Below the pieces are notes generated by a model, which saw only the letters and a program-made list of their open reading frames with translations, was not told where the DNA came from and did no database searches. From Luzula sylvatica (lineage: Eukaryota > Streptophyta > Magnoliopsida > Poales > Juncaceae), in contig OX326957.1 of assembly GCA_946800325.1 (NCBI GenBank), positions 20,461,007-20,525,006 of the forward strand: DNA of 64,000 bases, written 5' to 3'. Shown piece after piece: positions 14,381-28,800 of the stretch. The number at the start of each line of letters is the position of its first letter. Position 1 is the first letter of the stretch. The translations under genes and the position numbers were made by a program.

Positions 14381-17300
14381 ACCTTTTACTGCATAACTTT
14401 TCACCAAATTTCACAAACACTAAGAAAGTTTATTTTTCGATTCAAAACAAGATTTTAACGCTCTTTGGAGTTTAAATAACGTGTTTTGAGATCATTTGTA
14501 TCGTATCTTTTACTACATAATTTTTCACCAAATTTCACAAACACTAAGAAAGTTTGTTTTTCGATTCAAAACAAGATTTTAACGCTTTGAGGAGTACAAA
14601 TAACGTGTTTTGAGATCATTTGTATCGTATCATTTACAACATAACTTTTCACCAAATTTCACAAACACTAAGAAAGTTTGTTTTTCGATTCAAAACAAGA
14701 TTTTAACGCTTTGTGGAGTTCAAATAACGTGTTTTGAGTTCATTTGTATCGTATCTTTTACTGCATAACTTTTCACCAAATTTCACAAACACTAAGAAAG
14801 TTTGTTTTTCGATTCAAAACAAGATTTTAACGCTTTGTGGAGTTCAAATAACGTGTTTTGAGATCATTTGTATCGTATCATTTACTACATAACTTTTCAC
14901 CAAATTTCACAAACACTAAGAAAGTTTGTTTTTCGATTCAAAACAAGATTTTAACGCTTTGTGGAGTTCAAATAACGTGTTTTGAGTTCATTTGTATCGT
15001 ATCTTTTACTGCATAACTTTTCACCAAATTTCACAAACACTAAGAAAGTTTGTTTTTCGATTCAAAACAAGATTTTAACGCTTTGTGGAGTTCAAATAAC
15101 GTGTTTTGAGATCATTTGTATCGTATCTTTTACTACATAACTTTTCACCAAATTTCACAAACACTAAGAAAGTTTGTTTTTCGATTCAAAATAAGATTTT
15201 AACGCTTTATGGAGTTCAAATAACGTGTTTTGAGATCATTTGTATCGTATCTTTAACTACATAACTTTTCACCAAATTACACAAACACTAAGAAAGTTTG
15301 TTTTTCGATTCAAAACAAGATTTTAACGCTTTGAGGAGTTTAAATAACGTGTTTTGAGATCATTTGTATCGTATCTTTTACTACATAACTTTTCACCAAA
15401 TTTCACAAACACTAAGAAAGTTTGTTTTTCGATTCAAAACAAGATTTTAACGCTTTGTGGAGTTCAAATAACGTGTTTTGAGTTCATTTGTATCGTATGT
15501 TTTACTGCATAACTTTTCACCAAATTTCACAAACACTAAGAAAGTTTGTTTTTCGATTCAAAACAAGATTTTAACGCTTTGTTGAGTTCAAATAACGTGT
15601 TTTGAGATCATTTGTATCGTATCTTTTACTACATAACTTTTCACCAAATTTCACAAACACTAAGTAAGTTTATTTTTCGATTCAAAATAAGATGTTAACG
15701 TTTTGAGGAGTTCAAATAACGTGTTTTGAGATCATTTGTATCGTATCTTTTACAACATAACTTTTCACCAAATTTCACAAACACTAAGTAAGTTTGTTTT
15801 TCGATTCAAAACAAGATTTTAACGCTTTGTGGAGTTCAAATAACGTGTTTTGAGATCATTTGTATCGTATCTTTTACTACATAACTTTTCACCAAATTTC
15901 ACAAACACTAAGAAAGTTTGTTTTTCAATTCAAAACAAGATTTTAACGCTTTGTGGAGTTCAAATAACGTGTTTTGAGTTCATTTGTATCGTATCTTTTA
16001 CTACATAACTTTTCACCAAATTTCACAAACACTAAGGAAGTTTGTTTTTCGATTCAAAACAAGATTTTAACGCTTTGTGGAGTTCAAATAACGTGTTTTG
16101 AGATCATTTGTATCGTATCTTTTACTACATAACTTTTCACCAAATTTCACAAACACTAAGTAAGTTTATTTTTCGATTCAAAACAAGATTTAACGTTTTG
16201 AGGAGTTCAAATAACGTGTTTTGAGATCATTTATATCGTATCTTTTACTACATAACTTTTCACCAAATTTCACAAACACTAAGAAAGTTTGTTTTTCGAT
16301 TCAAAACAAGATTTTAACGCTTTGTGGAGTTCAAATAACGTGTTTTGAGATCATTTGTATCGTATCTTTTACTACATAACTTTTCACCAAATTTCACAAA
16401 TACTAAGGAAGTTTGTTTTTCGATTCAAAACAAGATTTTAACGCTTTGTGGAGTTCAAATAACGTGTTTTGAGATCATTTGTATCGTATCTTTTACTACA
16501 TAACTTTTCACCAAATTTCACAAACACTAAGAAAGTTTGTTTTTCGATTCAAAACAAGATTTTAACGCTTTGAGGAGTACAAATAACGTGTTTTGAGATC
16601 ATTTGTATCGTATCATTTACAACATAACTTTTCACCAAATTTCACAAACACTAAGAAAGTTTGTTTTTCGATTCAAAACAAGATTTTAACGCTTTGTGGA
16701 GTTCAAATAACGTGTTTTGAGTTCATTTGTATCGTATCTTTTACTGCATAACTTTTCACCAAATTTCACAAACACTAAGAAAGTTTGTTTTTCGATTCAA
16801 AACAAGATTTTAACGCTTTGTGGAGTTCAAATAACGTGTTTTGAGATCATTTGTATCGTATCTTTTACTACATAACTTTTCACCAAATTTCACAAACACT
16901 AAGAAAGTTTGTTTTTCGATTCAAAATAAGATTTTAACGCTTTATGGAGTTCAAATAACGTGTTTTGAGATCATTTGTATCGTATCTTTAACTACATAAC
17001 TTTTCACCAAATTACACAAACACTAAGAAAGTTTGTTTTTCGATTCAAAACAAGATTTTAACGCTTTGAGGAGTTTAAATAACGTGTTTTGAGATCATTT
17101 GTATCGTATCTTTTACTACATAACTTTTCACCAAATTTCACAAACACTAAGAAAGTTTGTTTTTCGATTCAAAACAAGATTTTAACGCTTTGTGGAGTTC
17201 AAATAACGTGTTTTGAGTTCATTTGTATCGTATGTTTTACTGCATAACTTTTCACCAAATTTCACAAACACTAAGAAAGTTTGTTTTTCGATTCAAAACA

Positions 17301-20300
17301 AGATTTTAACGCTTTGTGGAGTTCAAATAACGTGTTTTGAGATCATTTGTATCGTATCTTTTACAACATAACTTTTCACCAAATTTCACAAACACTAAGT
17401 AAGTTTATTTTTCGATTCAAAACAAGATGTTAACGTTTTGAGGAGTTCAAATAACGTGTTTTGAGATCATTTGTATCGTATCTTTTACAACATAACTTTT
17501 CACCAAATTTCACAAACACTAAGTAAGTTTGTTTTTCGATTCAAAACAAGATTTTAACGCTTTGTGGAGTTCAAATAACGTGTTTTGAGATCATTTGTAT
17601 CGTATCTTTTACTACATAACTTTTCACCAAATTTCACAAACACTAAGAAAGTTTGTTTTTCGATTCAAAACAAGATTTTAACGCTTTGTGGAGTTCAAAT
17701 AACGTGTTTTGAGTTCATTTGTATCGTATCTTTTACTACATAACTTTTCACCAAATTTCACAAACACTAAGGAAGTTTGTTTTCGATTCAAAACAAGATT
17801 TTAACGCTTTGTGGAGTTCAAATAACGTGTTTTGAGATCATTTGTATCGTATCTTTTACTACATAACTTTTCACCAAATTTCACAAACACTAAGTAAGTT
17901 TATTTTTCGATTCAAAACAAGATATAACGTTTTGAGGAGTTCAAATAACGTGTTTTGAGATCATTTATATCGTATCTTTTACTACATAACTTTTCACCAA
18001 ATTTCACAAACACTAAGAAAGTTTGTTTTTCGATTCAAAACAAGATTTTAACGCTTTGTGGAGTTCAAATAACGTGTTTTGAGATCATTTGTATCGTATC
18101 TTTTACTACATAACTTTTCACCAAATTTCACAAATACTAAGGAAGTTTGTTTTTCGATTCAAAACAAGATTTTAACGCTTTGTGGAGTTCAAATAACGTG
18201 TTTTGAGATCATTTGTATCGTATCTTTTACTACATAAGTTTTCACCAAATTTCACAAACACTAAGTAAGTTTGTTTTTCGATTCAAAACAAGATTTTAAC
18301 GCTTTGTGGAGGTCAAATAACGTGTTTTGAGTTCATTTGTATCGTATCTTTTACTACATAACTTTTCACCAAATTTCACAAATACTAAGGAAGTTTCTTT
18401 TTCGATTCAAAACAAGATTTTAACGCTTTGTGGAGTTCAAATAACGTGTTTTGAGATCATTTGTATCGTATCTTTTACTACATAACTTTTCACCAAATTT
18501 CACAAACACTAAGTAAGTTTATTTTTCGATTCAAAACAAGATTTTAACGTTTTGAGGAGTTCAAATAACGTGTTTTGAGATCATTTATATCGTATCTTTT
18601 ACTACATAACTTTTCACCAAATTTCACAAACACTAAGAAAGTTTGTTTTTCGATTCAAAACAAGATTTTAACGCTTTGAGGAGGTCAAATAACGTGTTTT
18701 GAGATCATTTGTATCTTATCTTTTACTACATAACTTTTCACCAAATTTCACAAACACTAAGAAAGTTTGTTTTTCGATTCAAAACAAGATTTTAACGCTT
18801 TGTGGAGTTCAAATAACGTGTTTTGAGATCATTTGTATCGTATCTTTTACTACATAACTTTTCACCAAATTTCACAAACACTAAGAAAGTTTGTTTTTCG
18901 ATTCAAAACAAGATTTTAACGCTTTGTGGAGTTCCAATAACGTGTTTTGAGTTCATTTGTATCGTATCTTTTACTACATAACTTTTCACCAAATTTCACA
19001 AACACTAAGTAAGTTTGTTTTTCGATTCAAAACAAGATTTTAACGCTTTGTGGAGGTCAAATAACGTGTTTTGAGTTCATTTGTATCGTATCTTTTACTA
19101 CATAACTTTTCACGAAATTTCACAAATACTAAGGAAGTTTGTTTTTCGATTCAAAACAAGATTTTAACGCTTTGAGGAGGTCAAATAACGTGTTTTGAGT
19201 TCATTTGTATCGTATCTTTTACTACATAACTTTTCACCAAATTTCACAAACACTAAGTAAGTTTGTTTTTCGATTCAAAACAAGATTTTAACGCTTTGAG
19301 GAGGTCAAATAACGTGTTTTGAGATCATTTGTATCTTATCTTTTACTACATAACTTTTCACCAAATTTCACAAACACTAAGAAAGTTTGTTTTTCGATTT
19401 AAAACAAGATTTTAACGCTTTATGGAGTTTAAATAACGTGTTTTGAGATCATTTGTATCGTATCTTTTACTACATAACTTTTCACCAAATTTCACAAACA
19501 CTAAGAAAGTTTGTTTTTCTATTCAAAACAAGATTTTAACGCTTTGAGGAGTTCAAATAACGTGTTTTGAGATCATTTGTATCTTATCTTTTACTACATA
19601 ACTTTTCACCAAATTTCACAAACACTAAGAAAGTTTGTTTTTCGATTCAAAACAAGATTTTAACGCTTTGTGGAGTTCAAATAACGTGTTTTGAGATCAT
19701 TTGTATCGTATCTTTTACTACATAACTTTTCACCAAATTTCACAAACACTAAGAAAGTTTGTTTTTCGATTCAAAACAAGATTTTAACGCTTTGTGGAGT
19801 TCCAATAACGTGTTTTGAGTTCATTTGTATCGTATCTTTTACTACATAACTTTTCACCAAATTTCACAAACACTAAGTAAGTTTGTTTTTCGATTCAAAA
19901 CAAGATTTTAACGCTTTGTGGAGGTCAAATAACGTGTTTTGAGTTCATTTGTATCGTATCTTTTACTACATAACTTTTCACCAAATTTCACAAACACTAA
20001 GTAAGTTTGATTTTCGATTCAAAACAAGATTTTAACGCTTTGAGGAGGTCAAATAACGTGTTTTGAGATCATTTGTATATTATCTTTTACTACATAACTT
20101 TTCACCAAATTTCACAAACACTACGAAAGTTTGTTTTTCGATTTAAAACAAGATTTTAACGCTTTATGGAGTTTAAATAACGTGTTTTGAGATCATTTGT
20201 ATCGTATCTTTTACTACATAACTTTTCACCAAATTTCACAAACACTAAGAAAGTTTGTTTTTCTATTCAAAACAAGATTTTAACGCTTTGAGGGGTTCAA

Positions 20301-23260
20301 ATAACGTGTTTTGAGATCATTTGTATCTTATCTTTTACTACATAACTTTTCACCAAATTTCACAAACACTAAGTAAGTTTGTTTTTCGATTCAAAACAAG
20401 ATTTTAACGCTTTGTGGAGTTCAAATAACGTGTTTTGAGTTCATTTGTATCGTATCGTTTACTACATAACTTTTCACCAAATTTCACAAACACTAAGAAA
20501 GTTTGTTTTTCGATTCAGAACAAGATTTTAACGCTTTGTGGAGTTCAAATAACGTGTTTTGAGTTCATTTGTATCGTACCTTTTACTGCATAACTTTTCA
20601 CCAAATTTCACAAACACTAAGAAAGTTTATTTTTCGATTCAAAACAAGATTTTAACGCTCTTTGGAGTTTAAATAACGTGTTTTGAGATCATTTGTATCG
20701 TATCTTTTACTACATAATTTTTCACCAAATTTCACAAACACTAAGAAAGTTTGTTTTTCGATTGAAAACAAGATTTTAACGCTTTGAGGAGTACAAATAA
20801 CGTGTTTTGAGATCATTTGTATCGTATCATTTACAACATAACTTTTCACCAAATTTCACAAACACTAAGAAATTTCGTTTTTCGATTCAAAACAAGATTT
20901 TAACGCTTTGTGGAGTTCAAATAACGTGTTTTGAGTTCATTTGTATCGTATCTTTTACTGCATAACTTTTCACCAAATTTCACAAACACTAAGAAAGTTT
21001 GGTTTTCGATTCAAAACAAGATTTTAACGCTTTGTGGAGTTCAAATAACGTGTTTTGAGATCATTTGTATCGTATCTTTTACTACATAACTTTTCACCAA
21101 ATTTCACAAACACTAAGAAAGTTTGTTTTTCGATTCAAAATAAGATTTTAACGCTTTCTGGAGTTCAAATAACATGTTTTGAGATCATTTGTATCGTATC
21201 TTTAACTACATAACTTTTCACCAAATTACAAAAACACTAAGAAAGTTTGTTTTTCGATTCAAAACAAGATTTTAACGCTTTGAGGAGTTTAAATAACGTG
21301 TTTTGAGATCATTTGTATCGTATCTTTTACTACATAACTTTTCACCAAATTTCACAAACACTAAGAAAGTTTGTTTTTCGATTCAAAACAAGATTTTAAC
21401 GCTTTGTGGAGTTCAAATAACGTGTTTTGAGTTCATTTGTATCGTATGTTTTACTGCATAACTTTTCACCAAATTTCACAAACACTAAGAAAGTTTGTTT
21501 TTCGATTCAAAACAAGATTTTAACGCTTTGTGGAGTTCAAATAACGTGTTTTTAGATCATTTGTATCGTATCTTTTACTACATAACTTTTCACCAAATTT
21601 CACAAACACTAAGTAAGTTTATTTTTCGATTCAAAACAAGATGTTAACGTTTTGAGGAGTTCAAATAACGTGTTTTGAGATCATTTGTATCGTATCTTTT
21701 ACAACATAACTTTTCACCAAATTTCACAAACACTAAGTAAGTTTGTTTTTCGATTCAAAACAACATTTTAACGCTTTGTGGAGTTCAAATAACGTGTTTT
21801 GAGATCATTTGTATCGTATCTTTTACTACATAACTTTTCACCAAATTTCACAAACACTAAGAAAGTTTGTTTTTCGATTCAAAACAAGATTTTAACGCTT
21901 TCTGGAGTTCAAATAACGTGTTTTGAGTTCATTTGTATCGTATCTTTTACTACATAACTTTTCACCAAATTTCACAAACACTAAGGAAGTTTGTTTTTCG
22001 ATTCAAAACAAGATTTTAACGCTTTGTGGAGTTCAAATAACGTGTTTTGAGATCATTTGTATCGTATCTTTTACTACATAACTTTTCACCAAATTTCACA
22101 AACACTAAGTAAGTTTATTTTTCGATTCAAAACAACATTTAACGTTTTGAGGAGTTCAAATAACGTGTTTTGATATCATTTATATCGTATCTTTTACTAC
22201 ATAACTTTTCACCAAATTTCACAAACACTAAGAAAGTTTGTTTTTCGATTCAAAACAAGATTTTAACGCTTTGTGGAGTTCAAATAACGTGTTTTGAGAT
22301 CATTTGTATCGTATCTTTTACTACATAACTTTTCACCAAATTTCACAAATACTAAGGAAGTTTGTTTTTCGATTCAAAACAAGATTTTAACGCTTTGTGG
22401 AGTTCAAATAACGTGTTTTGAGATCATTTGTATCGTATCTTTTACTACATAACTTTTCACCAAATTTCACAAACACTAAGTAAGTTTGTTTTTCGATTCA
22501 AAACAAGATTTTAACGCTTTGTGGAGGTCAAATAACGTGTTTTGAGTTCATTTGTATCGTATCTTTTACTACATAACTTTTCACCAAATTTCACAAATAC
22601 TAAGGAAGTTTGTTTTTCGATTCAAAACAAGATTTTAACGCTTTGTGGAGTTCAAATAACGTGTTTTGAGATCATTTGTATCGTATCTTTTACTACATAA
22701 CTTTTCACCAAATTTCCCAAACACTAAGTAAGTTTATTTTTCGATTCAAAACAAGATTTTAACGTTTTGAGGAGTTCAAATAACGTGTTTTGAGATCATT
22801 TATATCGTATCTTTTACTACATAACTTTTCACCAAATTTCACAAACACTAAGAAAGTTTGTTTTTCGATTCAAAACAAGATTTTAACGCTTTGAGGAGGT
22901 CAAATAACGTGTTTTGAGATCATTTGTATCTTATCTTTTACTACATAACTTTTCACCAAATTTCACAAACACTAAGAAAGTTTGTTTTTCGATTCAAAAC
23001 AAGATTTTAACGCTTTGTGGAGTTCAAATAACGTGTTTTGAGATCATTTGTATCGTATCTTTTACTACATAACTTTTCACCAAATTTCACAAACACTAAG
23101 AAAGTTTGTTTTTCGATTCAAAACAAGATTTTAACGCTTTGTGGAGTTCCAATAACGTGTTTTGAGTTCATTTGTATCGTATCTTTTACTACATAACTTT
23201 TCACCAAATTTCACAAACACTAAGTAAGTTTGTTTTTCGATTCAAAATAAGATTTTAACG
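14381..23260 (+). repeat. Segmental duplication within satellite, copy B (~72 monomers)
   Basis: This is the partner of the block at 1.6-10.4 kb, sharing the same private point changes and 1-nt deletions. It carries one extra monomer near 20.35-20.46 kb (AAGTAAG type followed by a TATCGTTTAC type), which shifts the offset from 12767 to 12891 bp. The extra monomer matches the series near 1.4-1.5 kb in copy A's left flank, so the copies have been altered by later unequal exchange. Confidence 0.9.
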
Positions 23261-23465
23261 CTTTGTGGAGGTCAAATAACGTGTTTTGAGTTCATTTGTA
23301 TCGTATCTTTTACTACATAACTTTTCACCAAATTTCACAAATACTAAGGAAGTTTGTTTTTCGATTCAAAACAAGATTTTAACGCTTTGTGGAGTTCAAA
23401 TAACGTGTTTTGAGATCATTTGTATCGTATCTTTTACTACATAACTTTTCACCAAATTTCACAAA
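21110..23465 (+). repeat. 19-monomer tandem block, copy 1
   Basis: This block recurs at an offset of 2355 bp (19 x 124 minus 1). Diagnostic pairs are the TCTTTAACTAC monomer with the altered AAATTAC (21197/23552) and the 1-nt deletion ACAACATTTAACG (22132/24487). It overlaps the end of the larger duplication copy B and so was probably duplicated after or during that event. The edges are judged by eye. Confidence 0.82.
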
Positions 23466-25820
23466 CACTAAGAAAGTTTGTTTTTCGATTCAAAATAAGA
23501 TTTTAACGCTTTCTGGAGTTCAAATAACATGTTTTGAGATCATTTGTATCGTATCTTTAACTACATAACTTTTCACAAAATTACAAAAACACTAAGAAAG
23601 TTTGTTTTTCGATTCAAAACAAGATTTTAACGCTTTGAGGAGTTTAAATAACGTGTTTTGAGATCATTTGTATCGTATCTTTTACTACATAACTTTTCAC
23701 CAAATTTCACAAACACTAAGAAAGTTTGTTTTTCGATTCAAAACAAGATTTTAACGCTTTGTGGAGTTCAAATAACGTGTTTTGAGTTCATTTGTATCGT
23801 ATGTTTTACTGCATAACTTTTCACCAAATTTCACAAACACTAAGAAAGTTTGTTTTTCGATTCAAAACAAGATTTTAACGCTTTGTGGAGTTCAAATAAC
23901 GTGTTTTTAGATCATTTGTATCGTATCTTTTACTACATAACTTTTCACCAAATTTCACAAACACTAAGTAAGTTTATTTTTCGATTCAAAACAAGATGTT
24001 AACGTTTTGAGGAGTTCAAATAACGTGTTTTGAGATCATTTGTATCGTATCTTTTACAACATAACTTTTCACCAAATTTCACAAACACTAAGTAAGTTTG
24101 TTTTTCGATTCAAAACAAGATTTTAACGCTTTGTGGAGTTCAAATAACGTGTTTTGAGATCATTTGTATCGTATCTTTTACTACATAACTTTTCACCAAA
24201 TTTCACAAACACTAAGAAAGTTTGTTTTTCGATTCAAAACAAGATTTTAACGCTTTCTGGAGTTCAAATAACGTGTTTTGAGTTCATTTGTATCGTATCT
24301 TTTACTACATAACTTTTCACCAAATTTCACAAACACTAAGGAAGTTTGTTTTTCGATTCAAAACAAGATTTTAACGCTTTGTGGAGTTCAAATAACGTGT
24401 TTTGAGATCATTTGTATCGTATCTTTTACTACATAACTTTTCACCAAATTTCACAAACACTAAGTAAGTTTATTTTTCGATTCAAAACAACATTTAACGT
24501 TTTGAGGAGTTCAAATAACGTGTTTTGATATCATTTATATCGTATCTTTTACTACATAACTTTTCACCAAATTTCACAAACACTAAGAAAGTTTGTTTTT
24601 CGATTCAAAACAAGATTTTAACGCTTTGTGGAGTTCAAATAACGTGTTTTGAGATCATTTGTATCGTATCTTTTACTACATAACTTTTCACCAAATTTCA
24701 CAAATACTAAGGAAGTTTGTTTTTCGATTCAAAACAAGATTTTAACGCTTTGTGGAGTTCAAATAACGTGTTTTGAGATCATTTGTATCGTATCTTTTAC
24801 TACATAACTTTTCACCAAATTTCACAAACACTAAGTAAGTTTGTTTTTCGATTCAAAACAAGATTTTAACGCTTTGTGGAGTTCCAATAACGTGTTTTGA
24901 GTTCATTTGTATCGTATCTTTTACTACATAACTTTTCACCAAATTTCACAAATACTAAGGAAGTTTGTTTTTCGATTCAAAACAAGATTTTAACGCTTTG
25001 TGGAGTTCAAATAACGTGTTTTGAGATCATTTGTATCGTATCTTTTACTACATAACTTTTCACCAAATTTCACAAACACTAAGTAAGTTTATTTTTCGAT
25101 TCAAAACAAGATTTTAACGTTTTGAGGAGTTCAAATAACGTGTTTTGAGATCATTTATATCGTATCTTTTACTACATAACTTTTCACCAAATTTCACAAA
25201 CACTAAGAAAGTTTGTTTTTCGATTCAAAACAAGATTTTAACGCTTTGAGGAGGTCAAATAACGTGTTTTGAGATCATTTGTATCTTATCTTTTACTACA
25301 TAACTTTTCACCAAATTTCACAAACACTAAGAAAGTTTGTTTTTCGATTCAAAACAAGATTTTAACGCTTTGTGGAGTTCAAATAACGTGTTTTGAGATC
25401 ATTTGTATCGTATCTTTTACTACATAACTTTTCACCAAATTTCACAAACACTAAGAAAGTTTGTTTTTCGATTCAAAACAAGATTTTAACGCTTTGTGGA
25501 GTTCCAATAACGTGTTTTGAGTTCATTTGTATCGTATCTTTTACTACATAACTTTTCACCAAATTTCACAAACACTAAGTAAGTTTGTTTTTCGATTCAA
25601 AACAAGATTTTAACGCTTTGTGGAGGTCAAATAACGTGTTTTGAGTTCATTTGTATCGTATCTTTTACTACATAACTTTTCACCAAATTTCACAAATACT
25701 AAGGAAGTTTGTTTTTCGATTCAAAACAAGATTTTAACGCTTTGTGGAGTTCAAATAACGTGTTTTGAGATCATTTGTATCGTATCTTTTACTACATAAC
25801 TTTTCACCAAATTTCACAAA
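23466..25820 (+). repeat. 19-monomer tandem block, copy 2
   Basis: This is the second copy of the 19-monomer block, joined directly to the first. It carries the fourth instance of the ACAACATTTAACG 1-nt deletion in the window. A few positions differ from copy 1: AAATTTCACAAAC instead of AAATTTCCCAAAC near 25.07 kb, GTTCCAAT instead of GGTCAAAT near 24.89 kb, and CACAAAATTAC near 23.58 kb. The two have therefore diverged or been partly converted. Confidence 0.82.
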
Positions 25821-28800
25821 CACTAAGTAAGTTTATTTTTCGATTCAAAACAAGATTTTAACGTTTTGAGGAGTTCAAATAACGTGTTTTGAGATCATTT
25901 ATATCGTATCTTTTACTACATAACTTTTCACCAAATTTCACAAACACTAAGAAAGTTTGTTTTTCGATTCAAAACAAGATTTTAACGCTTTGAGGAGGTC
26001 AAATAACGTGTTTTGAGATCATTTGTATCTTATCTTTTACTACATAACTTTTCACCAAATTTCACAAACACTAAGAAAGTTTGTTTTTCGATTCAAAACA
26101 AGATTTTAACGCTTTGTGGAGTTCAAATAACATGTTTTGAGATCATTTGTATCGTATCTTTTACTACATAACTTTTCACCAAATTTCACAAACACTAAGA
26201 AAGTTGGTTTTTCGATTCAAAACAAGATTTTAACGCTTTGTGGAGTTCAAATAACGTGTTTTGAGTTCATTTGTATCGTATCTTTTAGTACATAACTTTT
26301 CACCAAATTTCACAAACACTAAGGAAGTTTGTTTTTCGATTCAAAACAAGATTTTAACGCTTTGTGGAGTTCAAATAACGTGTTTTGAGATCATTTGTAT
26401 CGTATCTTTTACTACATAAATTTTCACCAAATTTCACAAACACTAAGTAAGTTTATTTTTCGATTCAAAACAAGATTTTAACGTTTTGAGGAGTTCAAAT
26501 AACGTGTTTTGAGATCATTTATATCGTATCTTTTACTACATAACTTTTCACCAAATTTCACAAACACTAAGAAAGTTTGTTTTTCGATTCAAAACAAGAT
26601 TTTAACGCTTTGTGGAGTTCAAATAACGTGTTTTGAGATCATTTGTATCGTATCTTTTACTACATAACTTTTCACCAAATTTCACAAATACTAAGGAAGT
26701 TTGTTTTTCGATTCAAAACAAGATTTTAACGCTTTGTGGAGTTCAAATAACGTGTTTTGAAATCATTTGTATCGTATCTTTTACTACATAACTTTTCACC
26801 AAATTTCACAAACACTAAGTAAGTTTGTTTTTCGATTCAAAACAAGATTTTAACGCTTTGTGGAGGTCAAATAACGTTTTTTGAGTTCATTTGTATCGTA
26901 TCTTTTACTACATAACTTTTCACCAAATTTCACAAATACTAAGGAAGTTTGTTTTTCGATTCAAAACAAGATTTTAACGCTTTGTGGAGTTCAAATAACG
27001 TGTTTTGAGATCATTTGTATCGTATCTTTTACTACATAACTTTTCACCAAATTTCACAAACACTAAGTAAGTTTATTTTTCGATTCAAAACAAGATTTTA
27101 ACGTTTTGAGGAGTTCAAATAACGTGTTTTGAGATCATTTATATCGTATCTTTTACTACATAACTTTTCACCAAATTTCACAAACACTAAGAAAGTTTGT
27201 TTTTCGATTCAAAACAAGATTTTAACGCTTTGAGGAGGTCAAATAACGTGTTTTGAGATCATTTGTATCTTATCTTTTACTACATAACTTTTCACCAAAT
27301 TTCACAAACACTAAGAAAGTTTGTTTTTCGATTCAAAACAAGATTTTAACGCTTTGTGGAGTTCAAATAACGTGTTTTGAGATCATTTGTATCGTATCTT
27401 TTACTACATAACTTTTCACCAAATTTCACAAACACTAAGAAAGTTTGTTTTTCGATTCAGAACAAGATTTTAACGCTTTGTGGAGTTCCAATAACGTGTT
27501 TTGAGTTCATTTGTATCGTATCTTTAACTACATATCTTTTCACCAAATTTCACAAACACTAAGAAAGTTTGTTTTTCGATTCAGAACAAGATTTTAACGC
27601 TTTGTGGAGTTCCAATAACGTGTTTTGAGTTCATTTGTATCGTATCTTTTACTGCATAACTTTTCACCAAATTTCACAAACACTAAGAAAGTTTGTTTTT
27701 CGATTCAAAACAAGATTTTAACGCTTTGTGGAGTTCAAATAACGTGTTTTGAGATCATTTGTATCGTATCTTTTACTACATAACTTTTCACCAAATTTCA
27801 CAAACACTAAGAAAGTTTGTTTTTCGATTCAAAACAAGATTTTAACGCTTTGTGGAGTTCCAATAACGTGTTTTGAGTTCATTTGTATCGTATCTTTTAC
27901 TACATAACTTTTCACCAAATTTCACAAACACTAAGAAAGTTTGTTTTTCGATTCAGAACAAGATTTTAACGCTTTGTGGAGTTCCAATAACGTGTTTTGA
28001 GTTCATTTGTATCGTATCTTTTACTGCATAACTTTTCACCAAATTTCACAAACACTAAGAAAGTTTGTTTTTCGATTCAAAACAAGATTTTAACGCTTTA
28101 TGGAGTTTAAATAACGTGTTTTGAGATCATTTGTATCGTATCTTTTACTACATAACTTTTCACCAAATTTCACAAACACTAAGAAAGTTTGTTTTTCTAT
28201 TCAAAACAAGATTTTAACGCTTTGAGGAGTTCAAATAACGTGTTTTGAGATCATTTGTATCGTATCTTTTACTACATAACTTTTCACCAAATTTCACAAA
28301 CACTAAGTAAGTTTATTTTTCGATTCAAAACAAGATTTTAACGTTTTGAGGAGTTCAAATAACGTGCTTTGAGTTCATTTGTATCGTATCTTTTACTACA
28401 TAACTTTTCACCAAATTTCACAAATACTAAGGAAGTTTGTTTTTCGATTCAAAACAAGATTTTAACGCTTTGTGGAGTTCAAATAACATGTTTTGAGATC
28501 ATTTGTATCGTATCTTTTACTACATAACTTTTCACCAAATTTCACAAACACTAAGTAAGTTTATTTTTCGATTCAAAACAAGATTTTAACGTTTTGAGGA
28601 GTTCAAATAACGTGTTTTGAGTTCATTTGTATCGTATCTTTTACTACATAACTTTTCACCAAATTTCACAAACACTAAGGAAGTTTGTTTTTCGATTCAA
28701 AACAAGATTTTAACGCTTTGTGGAGTTCAAATAACGTGTTTTGAGATCATTTGTATCGTATCTTTTACTACATAACTTTTCACCAAATTTCACAAATACT

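Noticed and set aside
27377..27562. 61-codon plus-strand ORFs at 27377, 31469, 34174, 36902, 38762, 39878, 40994 and 42482, and 83-codon ones at 62111 and 62235
   Set aside because: All start at the same monomer variant and read through CAGAAC-type monomers. Their spacing is always a whole number of monomers (minus the known 23-bp deletion). They are useful as block markers, not as genes.
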